A stretch of 64,000 bases of DNA from Acidobacteriota bacterium. Lineage in GTDB: Bacteria; Acidobacteriota; Blastocatellia; Pyrinomonadales; Pyrinomonadaceae. The first letter of the stretch is position 1. The number at the start of each line of letters is the position of its first letter. The stretch spans positions 1-64,000 of the forward strand of contig JAOAPY010000024.1 of the NCBI GenBank assembly GCA_025463135.1, given 5' to 3'. The notes under the pieces were generated by a model. It ran no database searches, was not told the DNA's origin, and saw nothing but the letters and a program-made list of their open reading frames with translations. Shown piece after piece: positions 19,111 through 27,762 of this stretch. The position numbers and the translations under genes are program-made.

Positions 19111-20020
19111 GAGACGTTCCCTTCACGAGTCCGAGCTCAAATAACACTTCGCGTAAACGAACGCGGCTGCTTTCCTTTACGGGGACCAACGGCAAGCGGA
19201 AGTTCTCTTCAATCAAACCCATCATTGCCAGAGCAGCTTTTACCGGGCCGGGACTCGACTCGATGAAATTGGTTTCCATCAGCGGCAAGAGTCGATAGTG
19301 CAAGGCGCGTGCTTCATCCCACTTCCCTGCCAGTGCCAGTTCAACCATCGTGGACATCAACTGCGGCGCTTCGTTCGAAGCTACGGAAACCAACCCGTCA
19401 GCGCCCAAGCCGATCAGCGAAAACGCAAATGAATCGTCGCCGGAGAGGACGCGAAAGTGCGCCGGTCGATCGCGCAGGATCTCCATCATCTGCGACAAAT
19501 TTCCCGAGGCTTCCTTGGTGGCCACGATATTCTCGACCTCCCGCGCCAATTGTAATGTCGTCTGCGCGGAAATATTCGAAGAGGTGCGGCCCGGCACGTT
19601 ATAAATGACTACAGGCAGATCCTTTATCGCCTCGCCAATGGCGCGAAAATGCGCGTAGAGCCCTTCCTGTGTCGGTTTGTTGTAATAGGGCGCGACCGAT
19701 AGGACGGCATCGACGCCAAGCTCACGAGCTGTCACTGAATAAGCGATCGCGGCCGCGGTCGAGTTACTGCCGGCGCCGGCGATTACGCGCGCGCGGCCCT
19801 TCGAGGTATCCACGGTGATCTTGATTACCAGCTGATCTTCTTCATCGGTCATCGTAGCGCTCTCGCCCGTAGTGCCACAGGGTACGATCAGCTTTACGCC
19901 GCCGCCAATTTGATATTCAATCAGCGCGCGCAGGCGGTCCTCGTCGACGTCGCCGCCCGCGGTGAACGGAGTTACCAGAGCTGTAGCGCAACCGCGCAAC
20001 CAGTCAATTTTCATCGTCAT
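19097..20020 (-). CDS. dapA: 4-Hydroxy-tetrahydrodipicolinate synthase
   Basis: A 307-residue class I aldolase (TIM barrel) condensing pyruvate with aspartate semialdehyde, the committed step to lysine. Landmarks: [20 protein letters not shown], the TTGES pocket in [11 protein letters not shown] (about 46-56), the catalytic-triad Tyr in [15 protein letters not shown] near 138, and the Schiff-base lysine in [13 protein letters not shown] near 166. Two ATGs (20020 and 20014) are possible starts. It is separated from dapB by 360 bases that contain a large nested palindrome, so it may have its own promoter or depend on readthrough through the hairpin. Confidence 0.97.
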   Translation of the reverse strand: MTMKIDWLRGCATALVTPFTAGGDVDEDRLRALIEYQIGGGVKLIVPCGTTGESATMTDEEDQLVIKITVDTSKGRARVIAGAGSNSTAAAIAYSVTARELGVDAVLSVAPYYNKPTQEGLYAHFRAIGEAIKDLPVVIYNVPGRTSSNISAQTTLQLAREVENIVATKEASGNLSQMMEILRDRPAHFRVLSGDDSFAFSLIGLGADGLVSVASNEAPQLMSTMVELALAGKWDEARALHYRLLPLMETNFIESSPGPVKAALAMMGLIEENFRLPLVPVKESSRVRLREVLFELGLVKGTSHAAA

Positions 20021-20103
20021 GATGCGTTATCCTTTCTATGGTCCGACAAGATTTAGGAAACCCTGATCAAGTGTCTCAACGCGTATATCGGTTTTGGCTT
20101 CAC

Positions 20104-20296
20104 TCATTCTCACCCGGTTTCAACCGGGTGATACAAGCTAGCCTCGATTTGGATCTAACCGTTTCAACGGTTTCGTTTCGTGTCAGCTAAGTCGAGCGCG
20201 GCCAACCTCTAACCCAGGGGCCTGGAAACCGTTGAAACGGTTGACACCCTTGGAAGAGGCACTCTCCCACCCGGTTGAAACCGGGTGAGAATGAGA
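20104..20296. repeat. Nested palindromic element, family B copy 1, inside the lysine operon
   Basis: The outer arms TCTCACCCGGTTTCAACCGG (from 20108) and CCGGTTGAAACCGGGTGAGA (20270-20289) are inverted copies. The inner arms AACCGTTTCAACGGTTT (20158-20174) and AAACCGTTGAAACGGTT (20226-20242) are also inverted copies. Each arm is itself palindromic, so the unit is a palindrome of palindromes. Copies 2 and 3 are at 43023-43177 and 55595-55748. The element fills most of the 360-base gap between dapB and dapA; no gene is seen there. Confidence 0.9.
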
Positions 20297-20380
20297 GGAA
20301 ACCGCACCACAGATTCTTTTGAAGCACTTGATCAGAGTCTCCTTCAGTTCGTCGTTCTACGTAGCACCCTTCAGTCTGTG

Positions 20381-21085
20381 CTACTCCTGATTACTAAGAA
20401 TCTCATCGATCACTTCAGAGAATTCATAAAACCCTTTGCGTCCAACAATCCAGCGCGCCGCCAGTAGCGCGCCGCCGGCGAAACCTTCACGCGACCGCGC
20501 CTCGTGCGTCAGCAGAAGCTGATCGGCAACAGAGTCAAAGCCAACTCGGTGCGTCCCGGGAATATGACCGGCGCGCGTGGACGCAATGGGCACCTCGCCG
20601 TCCAGTGTCTCGTTCATCAAGGCTCGCAATCGTAGAGCAGTTCCCGAAGGCGCATCGCGTTTGCGCGAGTGATGCGCCTCTTCAATGAAAGGCGAGTAAC
20701 CTTCCACGCCGGCAAATAAGGCTGCTGCCTGCGCCACGATCCGGTAAAAGAGATTCACGCCTAAAGAAAAGTTCGCACCATAGACCAGCGCGCCGTCTCG
20801 CTGGAGTATCAGTTGCCGCGCCTCCGGTTCATGAGTCTGCCAACCGGTCGTGCCTTCGACCAGCGGCACCCCGGCGAGGGCACAGGCGTCGATGTTCTTA
20901 ATGACGCCCGCGGCGACGGAGAAGTCGATGGCTACATCGTGGCCGAGCAATGCCGCGCTCATTTCTTCAATGCCGCGCGGCGCGTCACGCGAGCTGAGCG
21001 TAGCTCCGATGTCGTCGCCGGCGCGGCGCGCCAGGACCGCGACCAACTGTCCCATCGCACCATTTCCGATCAAAGCGATTTTCAT
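20381..21085 (-). CDS. dapB: 4-Hydroxy-tetrahydrodipicolinate reductase
   Basis: A 234-residue NAD(P)H-dependent reductase making tetrahydrodipicolinate. The nucleotide-binding motif GNGAMGQ is at residues 7-13. The signature EEAHHSRKRDAPSGTAL, near residue 134, holds the catalytic His pair and the substrate-binding DAPSGT loop. The protein is short; many DapB proteins have 240-270 residues. The loss is in the N-terminal insert region, and both key motifs are intact. It starts 8 bases after dapE stops. Confidence 0.94.
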   Translation of the reverse strand: MKIALIGNGAMGQLVAVLARRAGDDIGATLSSRDAPRGIEEMSAALLGHDVAIDFSVAAGVIKNIDACALAGVPLVEGTTGWQTHEPEARQLILQRDGALVYGANFSLGVNLFYRIVAQAAALFAGVEGYSPFIEEAHHSRKRDAPSGTALRLRALMNETLDGEVPIASTRAGHIPGTHRVGFDSVADQLLLTHEARSREGFAGGALLAARWIVGRKGFYEFSEVIDEILSNQE

Positions 21086-21093
21086 AAGTCTGA

Positions 21094-22098
21094 TCAGCTG
21101 TCGTTTGCCAGCAGCGTCTTCGTCAACGTTACATAAAGATCAACCGCCGTGGTTAATTCACTTTTCGCCACACACTCTCGCTCAGTGTGTGCCACCAGAA
21201 TCGATCCTGGACCAATCAATAAAGGAGTGCCCCACGTCGAGAGGTATGGAATATCCGTAGTGAAGCGCACGATCGACCGCTCAACGCCATCAACAGCGTG
21301 CAGGTGGAGGGGTTCGTGCATCGACAAATACTCGATGTGCGCGCGCTCACGAACGGCCTCCTCCAAAAGCTTCTTCACCGGCGCGGCCGCGGCGGCCAAA
21401 CGAATCTGCAATTCCGCGCGAGCGCCGGCCGCTACCACATTTGATCGCGCGCCGCCGGCAATCACGCCGATGTTACAGGTAGTCTCACCAAAGACTTCAT
21501 CCCCCGGCCATTGACAGCGCCGAATGTCCGCCAACACATCGAGCAGTTTATCGATAGCCGACTCGCCCTGTTCCGGATAAGCCGAATGCGCGGCCGTGCC
21601 CTCGACGGTCAGGATAAGGCGCAGGGACCCTTTGGTCCCCACTGCCAATTTGTTGTCAGTCGGTTCGCCGTTGATCAAATAACGACACCCAACGGCGAGG
21701 CCATTCGCGTTCGCAACTTGGGCACCCAGGCTACCCATTTCTTCGTCGACCGTGAAAAGTAAACCGATGGCACTGATTCCCTGGCGGCGCAATTCCTCGG
21801 CGGCGCAGATTTGCGCGGCGATGATGCCTTTGGCGTCGCAAGCGCCACGCCCATAAATATTTTCTGCGTCTTCACTGAATGGAATATAAGGCGGCACGGT
21901 GTCCATGTGCGTCGAGAGCACGACCCGAGGCGAGCCAACGGTCGCAATGATGTTACAGCGTTCGCCCTCCACCTTTTGCCGCTCAACTTCATAGCCCAGT
22001 ACCGCAAGGTGCGAAGCAAGAAACAATCCGACTTCTGCTTCATCCCCAGTGACCGAAGGAATGTCGATCAGCGTACGTGTCAGCTCGAATACGTTCAT
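21094..22098 (-). CDS. dapE: M20 family deacylase, probable succinyl-diaminopimelate desuccinylase
   Basis: A 334-residue di-zinc hydrolase. Metal-site motifs: STHMDTVPP (His and Asp) near residue 64, YGRGACDAKG (bridging Asp) near 87, TVDEEMGSLGA (catalytic Glu and ligand) near 123, and a C-terminal His in LVAHTERECV. The dimerisation domain lies between. M20 enzymes include ArgE, DapE and carboxypeptidases; position between lysC and dapB with dapD downstream makes DapE the best call. It is shorter than E. coli DapE (375 residues). Its ATG overlaps the lysC TGA by four bases (ATGA), a sign of coupled translation. Confidence 0.9.
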   Translation of the reverse strand: MNVFELTRTLIDIPSVTGDEAEVGLFLASHLAVLGYEVERQKVEGERCNIIATVGSPRVVLSTHMDTVPPYIPFSEDAENIYGRGACDAKGIIAAQICAAEELRRQGISAIGLLFTVDEEMGSLGAQVANANGLAVGCRYLINGEPTDNKLAVGTKGSLRLILTVEGTAAHSAYPEQGESAIDKLLDVLADIRRCQWPGDEVFGETTCNIGVIAGGARSNVVAAGARAELQIRLAAAAAPVKKLLEEAVRERAHIEYLSMHEPLHLHAVDGVERSIVRFTTDIPYLSTWGTPLLIGPGSILVAHTERECVAKSELTTAVDLYVTLTKTLLANDS

Positions 22099-23546
22099 TG
22101 ATCAGTTATGCCTTGCATGCCGAACGCCGACATTCTCTTGTTGCTTGATGGCAGCGGGTCTTTACATAGTTCCTCAACCTGATCAACTTCAAAGAACTCC
22201 TCGTGCAAGCGCGTGACGGCCTCCTTCACACGCGCTTCCTCGATCGCAAACGTCAGGTTGATACTGGAAGCACCCTGCGAGATTAGCGTCACATTGATAT
22301 CGCTGATCGTGCTGAAAACCCGGGCAGCGATTCCGGGCGTACCACGTAACCCTTCGCCCACCACACAGATGATCGCCCGATCCCTTTCGACGCGCACCGT
22401 GCCCAACTGCGACAGCTCGGCGACAATCGCCGGCAGCGCGCCCGCATCGTCGAGCGAGAGAGACACGCTGACTTCCGAAGTGGTCACAACGTCCACAATC
22501 GTGCGATGCCGGTCAAAGACTTCGAACAAAGCTCGTAGGAAACCGTAAGCACCCAGCATACGCGCGGAACTGATTTGCACAGTCGTGACGCCGGTCTTGT
22601 GCGCGATAGCCTTGACCGTATGCGCTGTGGTTTCACTCTCAGCGCCCACCAGCGTGCCCGCATGGTCCAGCGCGCGCGAGTTACAAATGCGCACGGGAAT
22701 ATTATCTTCGACAGCCGGTTGAATAGTCTTGGGATGAAGTACCTTCGCGCCAAAGTAGGCGAGCTCCGCCGCTTCAGCGTACGAAAGACGCGGAATTGTT
22801 TGGGCTCCGGGCACGACTCGAGGATCGGCCGTCAGAACTCCCGTGACATCGGTCCAAATCTGAATCTCGCCGGCTCTCAGCGCCGCGCCCAGCAGCGCCG
22901 CGGTGTAGTCCGAGCCGCCACGCCCCAGGGTGGTGGTTTCACCGCCAGGGCCGGCACCCACAAAGCCGCCCAGCACCGGCACTATCGCACTGTTCACCAG
23001 TGGGCCAAGCGTTTCCTGCGAGCGCTGGTATGTTTCTTCAAACAAAGGCGTCGCGCAACCGTGCTCTCCGTCGGTAACGATGCAATCCCGAGCGTCAACC
23101 TGCTGAGATGAAAGACCCCGCCGGTTAAGCATTGCGGCCAGGAGCATGCTCGACAGTCCTTCACCAAACGACAACACAGCGTCTGCCAACGCGGCGCGTT
23201 TGTTGGGCTCCTCCGCTACTTTGTTTAGAAGCTGCGCGATCTCTTGGCGAGCAGCTTCGATCGCACGGAGCACTTCCTTCTGCTCGTTCGCGCGCAGAGT
23301 CATGGCCACGTCAACGTGTCGCGCAAATTGCGGCGCCAGTGTCGTCGCCGCACTTTGTGGACTACCTGCTCGAGCCTGGCAAACGCTTGCCAGCAAGGCG
23401 TCTGTCATTCCACTCATGGCCGAGACCACGACCACAGGACGCAAATACTTTTGACTCGCCACAATGTCCGCCACGCGGGCAAAAGCTCGCGCGTCCTCGA
23501 CCGAAGTGCCGCCAAATTTCATTACTACGGGTTTCAGATTGTGCAT
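22095..23546 (-). CDS. lysC: Aspartate kinase, lysine-riboswitch-controlled
   Basis: A 483-residue enzyme phosphorylating aspartate, the first step of the pathway. Residues 9-16 are the signature VMKFGGTSVEDA. The kinase core includes LGRGGSDYTAALLGAAL and the WTDVTGVLTADPR loop. Two ACT domains close the protein (TTVQISSARMLGAYG..., then ICVVGEGLRGTPGIAARVF), consistent with feedback control. The frame stays open to 23597, but that part is the transcription terminator of the leader, so the start is ATG 23546 or the internal ATG of VMKFGG. No Shine-Dalgarno is visible at 23546. First gene of the operon. Confidence 0.96.
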   Translation of the reverse strand: MHNLKPVVMKFGGTSVEDARAFARVADIVASQKYLRPVVVVSAMSGMTDALLASVCQARAGSPQSAATTLAPQFARHVDVAMTLRANEQKEVLRAIEAARQEIAQLLNKVAEEPNKRAALADAVLSFGEGLSSMLLAAMLNRRGLSSQQVDARDCIVTDGEHGCATPLFEETYQRSQETLGPLVNSAIVPVLGGFVGAGPGGETTTLGRGGSDYTAALLGAALRAGEIQIWTDVTGVLTADPRVVPGAQTIPRLSYAEAAELAYFGAKVLHPKTIQPAVEDNIPVRICNSRALDHAGTLVGAESETTAHTVKAIAHKTGVTTVQISSARMLGAYGFLRALFEVFDRHRTIVDVVTTSEVSVSLSLDDAGALPAIVAELSQLGTVRVERDRAIICVVGEGLRGTPGIAARVFSTISDINVTLISQGASSINLTFAIEEARVKEAVTRLHEEFFEVDQVEELCKDPLPSSNKRMSAFGMQGITDQ

Positions 23547-23548
23547 AA

Positions 23549-23586
23549 AATAAAAAAAGCCGGTCGTGAATGAACACAACCGACTT
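23549..23586 (-). terminator. Intrinsic terminator in the lysC leader
   Basis: On the minus strand, AAGTCGGTTGTG and CACGACCGGCTT form a 12-pair stem (two G-U pairs) around a TTCATT loop, followed at once by TTTTTTTATTTTA. The U-tract ends three bases before the lysC ATG. This is the expected expression platform for the riboswitch upstream. A second perfect 11-pair hairpin (23645-23614, AATTTGAACGC arms) lies between aptamer and terminator. Confidence 0.88.
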
Positions 23587-23639
23587 CCTGGCCACACTAA
23601 AGGCCGAAATCATAATTTGAACGCCTGGCTTGAAGCGTT

Positions 23640-23800
23640 CAAATTAAGTGTCGTAGCTCTCCACCGATAACGGTGACAGTCCTGCGGATTTAGCCACAGC
23701 AACCAACTCAGCACGGGCGAAGGACCGGGACCGAGTTTCGGCGACCTACCCCTTTCAACAGGTCTTACCTTCGTCGCTAATTAGGAGGTGTGAAGACACA
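23640..23800 (-). promoter_or_regulatory. Lysine riboswitch (L box)
   Basis: Two blocks on the minus strand match the conserved core of the lysine aptamer. The first is TGAAAGGGGTAGGTCGCCGA (23779-23760) and corresponds to the GAAAGGGG...GTCGCCGAA junction. The second is ACTGTCACCG...GGTGGAGAGCTAC (about 23680-23653), matching the CUGUCAcc...ggUGGAgaGCUA end. They precede lysC and the terminator, the standard arrangement for lysine-responsive attenuation. The 5' side of the P1 stem is less clear by eye, so the 5' boundary is approximate. Confidence 0.82.
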
Positions 23801-23987
23801 CCCTTCTAATCAGGTACTGCTTACTGATGGAGATCGCGCCTCTACTGATTGCGAAAGAACTTTAAAAACGATGGCACAACTTAACGGGCGACGGTTGGGT
23901 TGTCAAGCTTCATCTTGCAAAACTCGAAGCGATAGACGCGGAATAGAAATGCGGCCAGGACCTTTAGTAATTTGATGCTAAGGATTT

Positions 23988-24016
23988 CTGACAGGCGCTA
24001 ATCATTGATGTATTAT
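23988..24016 (+). promoter_or_regulatory. Promoter of the pgi-gnd-pgl operon
   Basis: CTGACA (23988-23993), a 17-base spacer, then TATTAT (24011-24016); each hexamer has one mismatch to the sigma-70 consensus. The predicted start of transcription is near 24023. The pgi ATG follows at 24060 with AGGAGAA (24044-24050) as ribosome site. The lysC leader is transcribed in the opposite direction from this same intergenic region. Confidence 0.65.
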
Positions 24017-24059
24017 TCGAACATCGATATTAACAGCATCATCAGGAGAATATAGATCG

Positions 24060-25856
24060 ATGAGCACAGTGCCCGGTGCGGTCAGGCTTAACCGTCAAAC
24101 GGCTGGTTTGCCGAAAGATCTTAGTGAAGCAGTGGAAGCGACGCTGGCTGACTGGCGCGCCAACGGTAACAACAAGGTGCACAAACTGTGGACCGGCGAC
24201 CCCACACTTTGGACTCACAGAGACGAAGACAAGTGGCTTGGCTGGTTGCGTATCGCCGGCGAGCAGTTAGCCGACCTCGATCACTTGATCAGCGTTGCCG
24301 CAGACATTAAAAGCGCAAATTTCTCTCACGTATTGTTGCTGGGCATGGGCGGCTCGAGCCTTTGTCCGGAGGTGATGAGTCTGACCTTCGGCCGGCAACC
24401 GGGCTCTCCTGAATTGCATGTGCTCGATTCAACCGATCCCGCCCAGATAAAGACACGTGAGCAGCAGATCGATCTCGCGAATACTCTATTCATTGTTTCC
24501 AGCAAGTCAGGCGGCACGCTGGAGCCGAACATCTTCAAACAATATTTTTTTGCAAAGGTGAAACAGCTCGTCGGTGAACAAGAGGCCGGCAGGCGCTTCC
24601 TCGCCATCACCGATCCCGGTTCAAAAATGCAGCAGGTGGCCGAACAGGATCACTTTCGCCGGATCCTCTTCGGTCGCGCCAACATCGGCGGTCGCTATTC
24701 AGCGCTCTCTGATTTTGGCATGGCCCCAGCGGCGATTATGGGAGTTGACACAAAACTTTTTCTCGAGCGCACACAGGAAATGGTTGAGGCCTGTGGTCCC
24801 GATAAGTCGGCCGAGCAGAACCCCGGCGTTATGCTGGGCGCAATTTTGGGAACGGCAGCCCTCCCGCAGTTTGGACGCGATAAAGTCACCATCATCACTT
24901 CACCTGGTATTCACGATTTGGGGGCATGGCTGGAACAATTGATCGCTGAGTCAACCGGTAAGGACCAGAAGGGCCTGATTCCCGTCGACCGCGAACGTCT
25001 GGCTCCGCCGGCAAGCTATGGCGATGATCGAATCTTCATTTATCTGTGCCTTCAGACGAGTTCCGACGCCGAGCAGGATGCAGCCGTCGCAGTTCTCGCA
25101 GAAGCAGGACATCCGTTAGTGACAATCGCTGTCGAGGAAACCTATAACCTGGGTCAGGAATTTTTTCGCTGGGAACTCGCAACAGCGGTGGCGAGTTCAA
25201 TCCTGCATGTGAATCCGTTTGATCAGCCGGACGTAGAGGCAAGCAAGATCGCCACGAAGGCGCTCACCTCAGAATACGAGCTCACAGGAAAGCTTCCTGA
25301 AGAGAAACCATTTTTTGCAGGAGACACTCTCGAGCTATTCACTGATGAAAGAAACCTGAGCGAACTGTCTGTAGCGGCTGATGAATCAGCATCGCTTGTT
25401 GCGCACTTAAAAGCCCATCTCGATCGGATCAAGCCGCATGATTACTTCGCCTTACTCGCTTACATTGAAATGAATGAGGAGCATGAAGCCGCGCTTCAGG
25501 AAATCCGTCACGCTGTTCGGGACCAGAAACGGGTCGCGACCTGCCTGGGCTTTGGTCCACGCTTTTTACATTCGACAGGACAGGCTTACAAAGGTGGTCC
25601 GAATAGCGGGGTCTTCCTGCAAGTCACCTGCGAAGACGCGGAAGACTTGGCCGTGCCCGGACAGAAATATACTTTTGGCGCGGTCAAGTCCGCACAGGCG
25701 CGCGGAGATTTCAAAGTATTGCTGGACCGCGAACGGCGCGCTCTGAGAGTGCATCTGGGAACTGACGTAAAAGCCGGGCTGGAAATACTGTCCGCCGCCA
25801 TCATGAGCGCGTTGGGTTACGAGCTGGGAAAAGCGATCTGGGATAACGCTATCTGA
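24060..25856 (+). CDS. pgi: Glucose-6-phosphate isomerase (type found in transaldolase-PGI fusions)
   Basis: A 598-residue SIS-fold isomerase interconverting glucose 6-phosphate and fructose 6-phosphate. The first SIS domain has the GMGGSSLCPEV phosphate loop (about 95-105) and FIVSSKSGGTLEPN (about 142-155). The segment GRYSALSDFGMAPAAIMG and later GFGPRFLHSTGQAYKGGP match the PGI half of bifunctional tal-pgi enzymes. No transaldolase domain precedes it: the protein begins directly with the PGI linker region. It is the first gene of an operon with gnd, pgl and a HAD gene. The gnd start follows 15 bases after its stop. Confidence 0.93.
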   Translation: MSTVPGAVRLNRQTAGLPKDLSEAVEATLADWRANGNNKVHKLWTGDPTLWTHRDEDKWLGWLRIAGEQLADLDHLISVAADIKSANFSHVLLLGMGGSSLCPEVMSLTFGRQPGSPELHVLDSTDPAQIKTREQQIDLANTLFIVSSKSGGTLEPNIFKQYFFAKVKQLVGEQEAGRRFLAITDPGSKMQQVAEQDHFRRILFGRANIGGRYSALSDFGMAPAAIMGVDTKLFLERTQEMVEACGPDKSAEQNPGVMLGAILGTAALPQFGRDKVTIITSPGIHDLGAWLEQLIAESTGKDQKGLIPVDRERLAPPASYGDDRIFIYLCLQTSSDAEQDAAVAVLAEAGHPLVTIAVEETYNLGQEFFRWELATAVASSILHVNPFDQPDVEASKIATKALTSEYELTGKLPEEKPFFAGDTLELFTDERNLSELSVAADESASLVAHLKAHLDRIKPHDYFALLAYIEMNEEHEAALQEIRHAVRDQKRVATCLGFGPRFLHSTGQAYKGGPNSGVFLQVTCEDAEDLAVPGQKYTFGAVKSAQARGDFKVLLDRERRALRVHLGTDVKAGLEILSAAIMSALGYELGKAIWDNAI

Positions 25857-25871
25857 AAAAAGGAAATCAAG

Positions 25872-26885
25872 ATGCAACTGGGAATGATTGGACTCGGCCG
25901 CATGGGCGCCAACATGGTGCGACGCTTGCTGCGCAGTGAACATGATTGCGTGGTGTACGACAGAAATCCAGAGGCAGTGACCGCCCTTGCTGCTGAAGGA
26001 GCGACGGGCGCAGCTTCACTCGAGGAATTTGTGAGCAAGCTGCAACCGCCGCGAGCGGTATGGATCATGGTACCGGCGGCGGTCGTTGACAGCACGCTCA
26101 ATGAACTAAACTCTCTGTTGGCCGCTGAGGACGTCGTTATCGATGGCGGAAATTCTTATTATGTCGATGACATTCGGCGCGCTACAGAGCTGAAATCCAA
26201 AGGCATCCATTACGTTGATGTGGGCACGAGCGGTGGGGTCTGGGGAATGGAACGCGGCTATTGCCAGATGATTGGCGGTGAGACAGCGACCGTGCGGCAT
26301 CTTGATCCAATCTTCAAGACACTGGCGCCGGGCCGCGGTGCCGTTTCAACCACGCCGGGACGAGAGGGCGTCGAGGGCACCGCGGATGAAGGTTATCTGC
26401 ACTGTGGTCCCAGTGGAGCAGGGCACTTTGTAAAGATGGTCCATAATGGCATCGAGTATGGGTTGATGGCCGCATATGCTGAGGGCTTGAATATTCTGCA
26501 TCATGCGAACGTCGGCAAAGGCGATCGCGAGGCGGATGCGGAAACGACTCCTTTGCGAAATCCGGAACACTATCAATACGACTTTAATTTGTCGGACATT
26601 ACCGAGCTATGGCGGCGCGGCAGCGTGGTGGCTTCATGGCTGCTGGATCTGACGGCGATCTCGCTGTTAAAGCAGCCGGATCTGGCAGGATTCTCGGGCC
26701 GAGTGAGCGACTCCGGCGAAGGACGCTGGACGATCAACGCGGCCATTGAGGAGGGTACACCCGTGCCGGTGTTGAGCGCGGCGCTGTACCAACGCTTTGG
26801 GTCCAGAGGCGAGGATGATTTCGCACGCCGGATCCTGTCGGCAATGAGATTTCAATTCGGCGGACATGTTGAGAAACCACACTAG
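25872..26885 (+). CDS. gnd: 6-Phosphogluconate dehydrogenase, decarboxylating, short NAD-type
   Basis: A 337-residue enzyme converting 6-phosphogluconate to ribulose 5-phosphate and CO2. It has the Rossmann motif GLGRMGANM at residues 7-15, the substrate motif [16 protein letters not shown] near 117, and the catalytic Lys/Asn segment [16 protein letters not shown] near 190. At about 337 residues it is the short form, against about 470 in E. coli Gnd. The acidic residue after beta-2 (VVYDRNPEA) suggests preference for NAD over NADP; this is inference from the fold, not measured. The ribosome site is AAAGGAAATC. Confidence 0.94.
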   Translation: MQLGMIGLGRMGANMVRRLLRSEHDCVVYDRNPEAVTALAAEGATGAASLEEFVSKLQPPRAVWIMVPAAVVDSTLNELNSLLAAEDVVIDGGNSYYVDDIRRATELKSKGIHYVDVGTSGGVWGMERGYCQMIGGETATVRHLDPIFKTLAPGRGAVSTTPGREGVEGTADEGYLHCGPSGAGHFVKMVHNGIEYGLMAAYAEGLNILHHANVGKGDREADAETTPLRNPEHYQYDFNLSDITELWRRGSVVASWLLDLTAISLLKQPDLAGFSGRVSDSGEGRWTINAAIEEGTPVPVLSAALYQRFGSRGEDDFARRILSAMRFQFGGHVEKPH

Positions 26886-26888
26886 ATT

Positions 26889-26979
26889 TGCGATCTCAGA
26901 TTGCTGATTGCGGATCTCAGATCTCAGATCTCAGATCGTCTCCGCTGGCCAACGGGCACAGGCTGGCAGCCTGTGCTAC
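26889..26979. repeat. ATCTCAG heptamer run plus a family C-like palindrome
   Basis: The first part (26889-26938) holds several ATCTCAG units, three of them in direct tandem from 26914. The second part, GGGCACAGGCTGGCAGCCTG (26954-26973) and flank, is a short palindrome like other family C units. It fills the gap between gnd and pgl; pgl frame readthrough here is not protein. Confidence 0.65.
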
Positions 26980-26987
26980 TGAGAAGA

Positions 26988-27758
26988 ATGAAGCCGGAAG
27001 TTAGAATACTCGCAGACCCAAATCAGCTCGCGCACGAGGCAGCCGTTGAGTTTGCTCGTCTGGCCACCGATTCGATTAAGGCCAGGAACGTATTTAGAGT
27101 CGCTTTGTCGGGAGGGTCAACGCCAAAGAGCCTTTATTCACTCCTGGCGAATGGCGAACCATGGCGCTCAGAATTGCCCTGGGACAAGTTGCACTTTTTC
27201 TGGAGTGATGAAAGACACGTTCCGCCCGATCATCCGGACAGTAACTTCCGCATGGCTAATGAAGCCATGTTCTCAAAATTGGTGATCCCAACGGAAAACA
27301 TTCACCGTATCAGAGGTGAAGAAGACGATCCCGCCAAAGCCGCAGATGAGTACAAGCAAGATCTGGAAAAGTCCTTTCATCTGATCGCGAATCAACTGCC
27401 TCGATTTGATCTAGTACTGCTGGGTTTGGGTACTGACGGCCACACGGCCTCCCTTTTCCCCGACTCTGATGCGCTGTCCGAACGTGAGCATTTTGTCGCT
27501 GCCAACTGGATTGCAAAGCTCAACGCGTGGCGCATCACCCTGACGTTTCCTCTGCTGAACAATGCGGCGCACGTGTTGTTTCTGGTAAGCGGGTCAGAAA
27601 AGGCAAACATTTTGCGCGCGGTACTGGAAAACGACAACGTCAATCAGTATCCAGCGCAAAGCATTCGACCAACCAGTGGCAGACTCTTGTGGCTGGTAGA
27701 CAGAGAGGCCGGAGCATCATTGTCCGCCACGGTTCAGAATTCATCGATCACAAAATAG
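26988..27758 (+). CDS. pgl: 6-Phosphogluconolactonase
   Basis: A 256-residue NagB/RpiA-fold hydrolase that opens 6-phosphogluconolactone. Landmarks: RVALSGGSTPKSLYSLL near residue 40, WSDERHVPPDHPDSNFRM near 76, and GLGTDGHTASLFPDS near 150, the last being the catalytic His signature. The start is the ATG at 26988 with GAGAAGA upstream. The frame is open back to 26901, but only through the ATCTCAG and palindrome repeats. The gene completes the oxidative pentose-phosphate path with zwf and gnd. Confidence 0.95.
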   Translation: MKPEVRILADPNQLAHEAAVEFARLATDSIKARNVFRVALSGGSTPKSLYSLLANGEPWRSELPWDKLHFFWSDERHVPPDHPDSNFRMANEAMFSKLVIPTENIHRIRGEEDDPAKAADEYKQDLEKSFHLIANQLPRFDLVLLGLGTDGHTASLFPDSDALSEREHFVAANWIAKLNAWRITLTFPLLNNAAHVLFLVSGSEKANILRAVLENDNVNQYPAQSIRPTSGRLLWLVDREAGASLSATVQNSSITK

Positions 27759-27762
27759 CTGG

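Noticed and set aside
20104-20296. Possible CRISPR-like array from repeated GGTTGAAACC bases
   Set aside because: The units are inverted arms, not evenly spaced direct repeats with unique spacers, and no cas gene is nearby.
23547-23597. Upstream extension of lysC
   Set aside because: It would translate the terminator stem and U-tract. Aspartate kinases start next to the VMKFGGTS motif.
23640-23800. T-box or SAM riboswitch as an alternative for the lysC leader
   Set aside because: No T-box TGGNACCGCG bulge or SAM-I core is visible, while two blocks match the lysine aptamer core.
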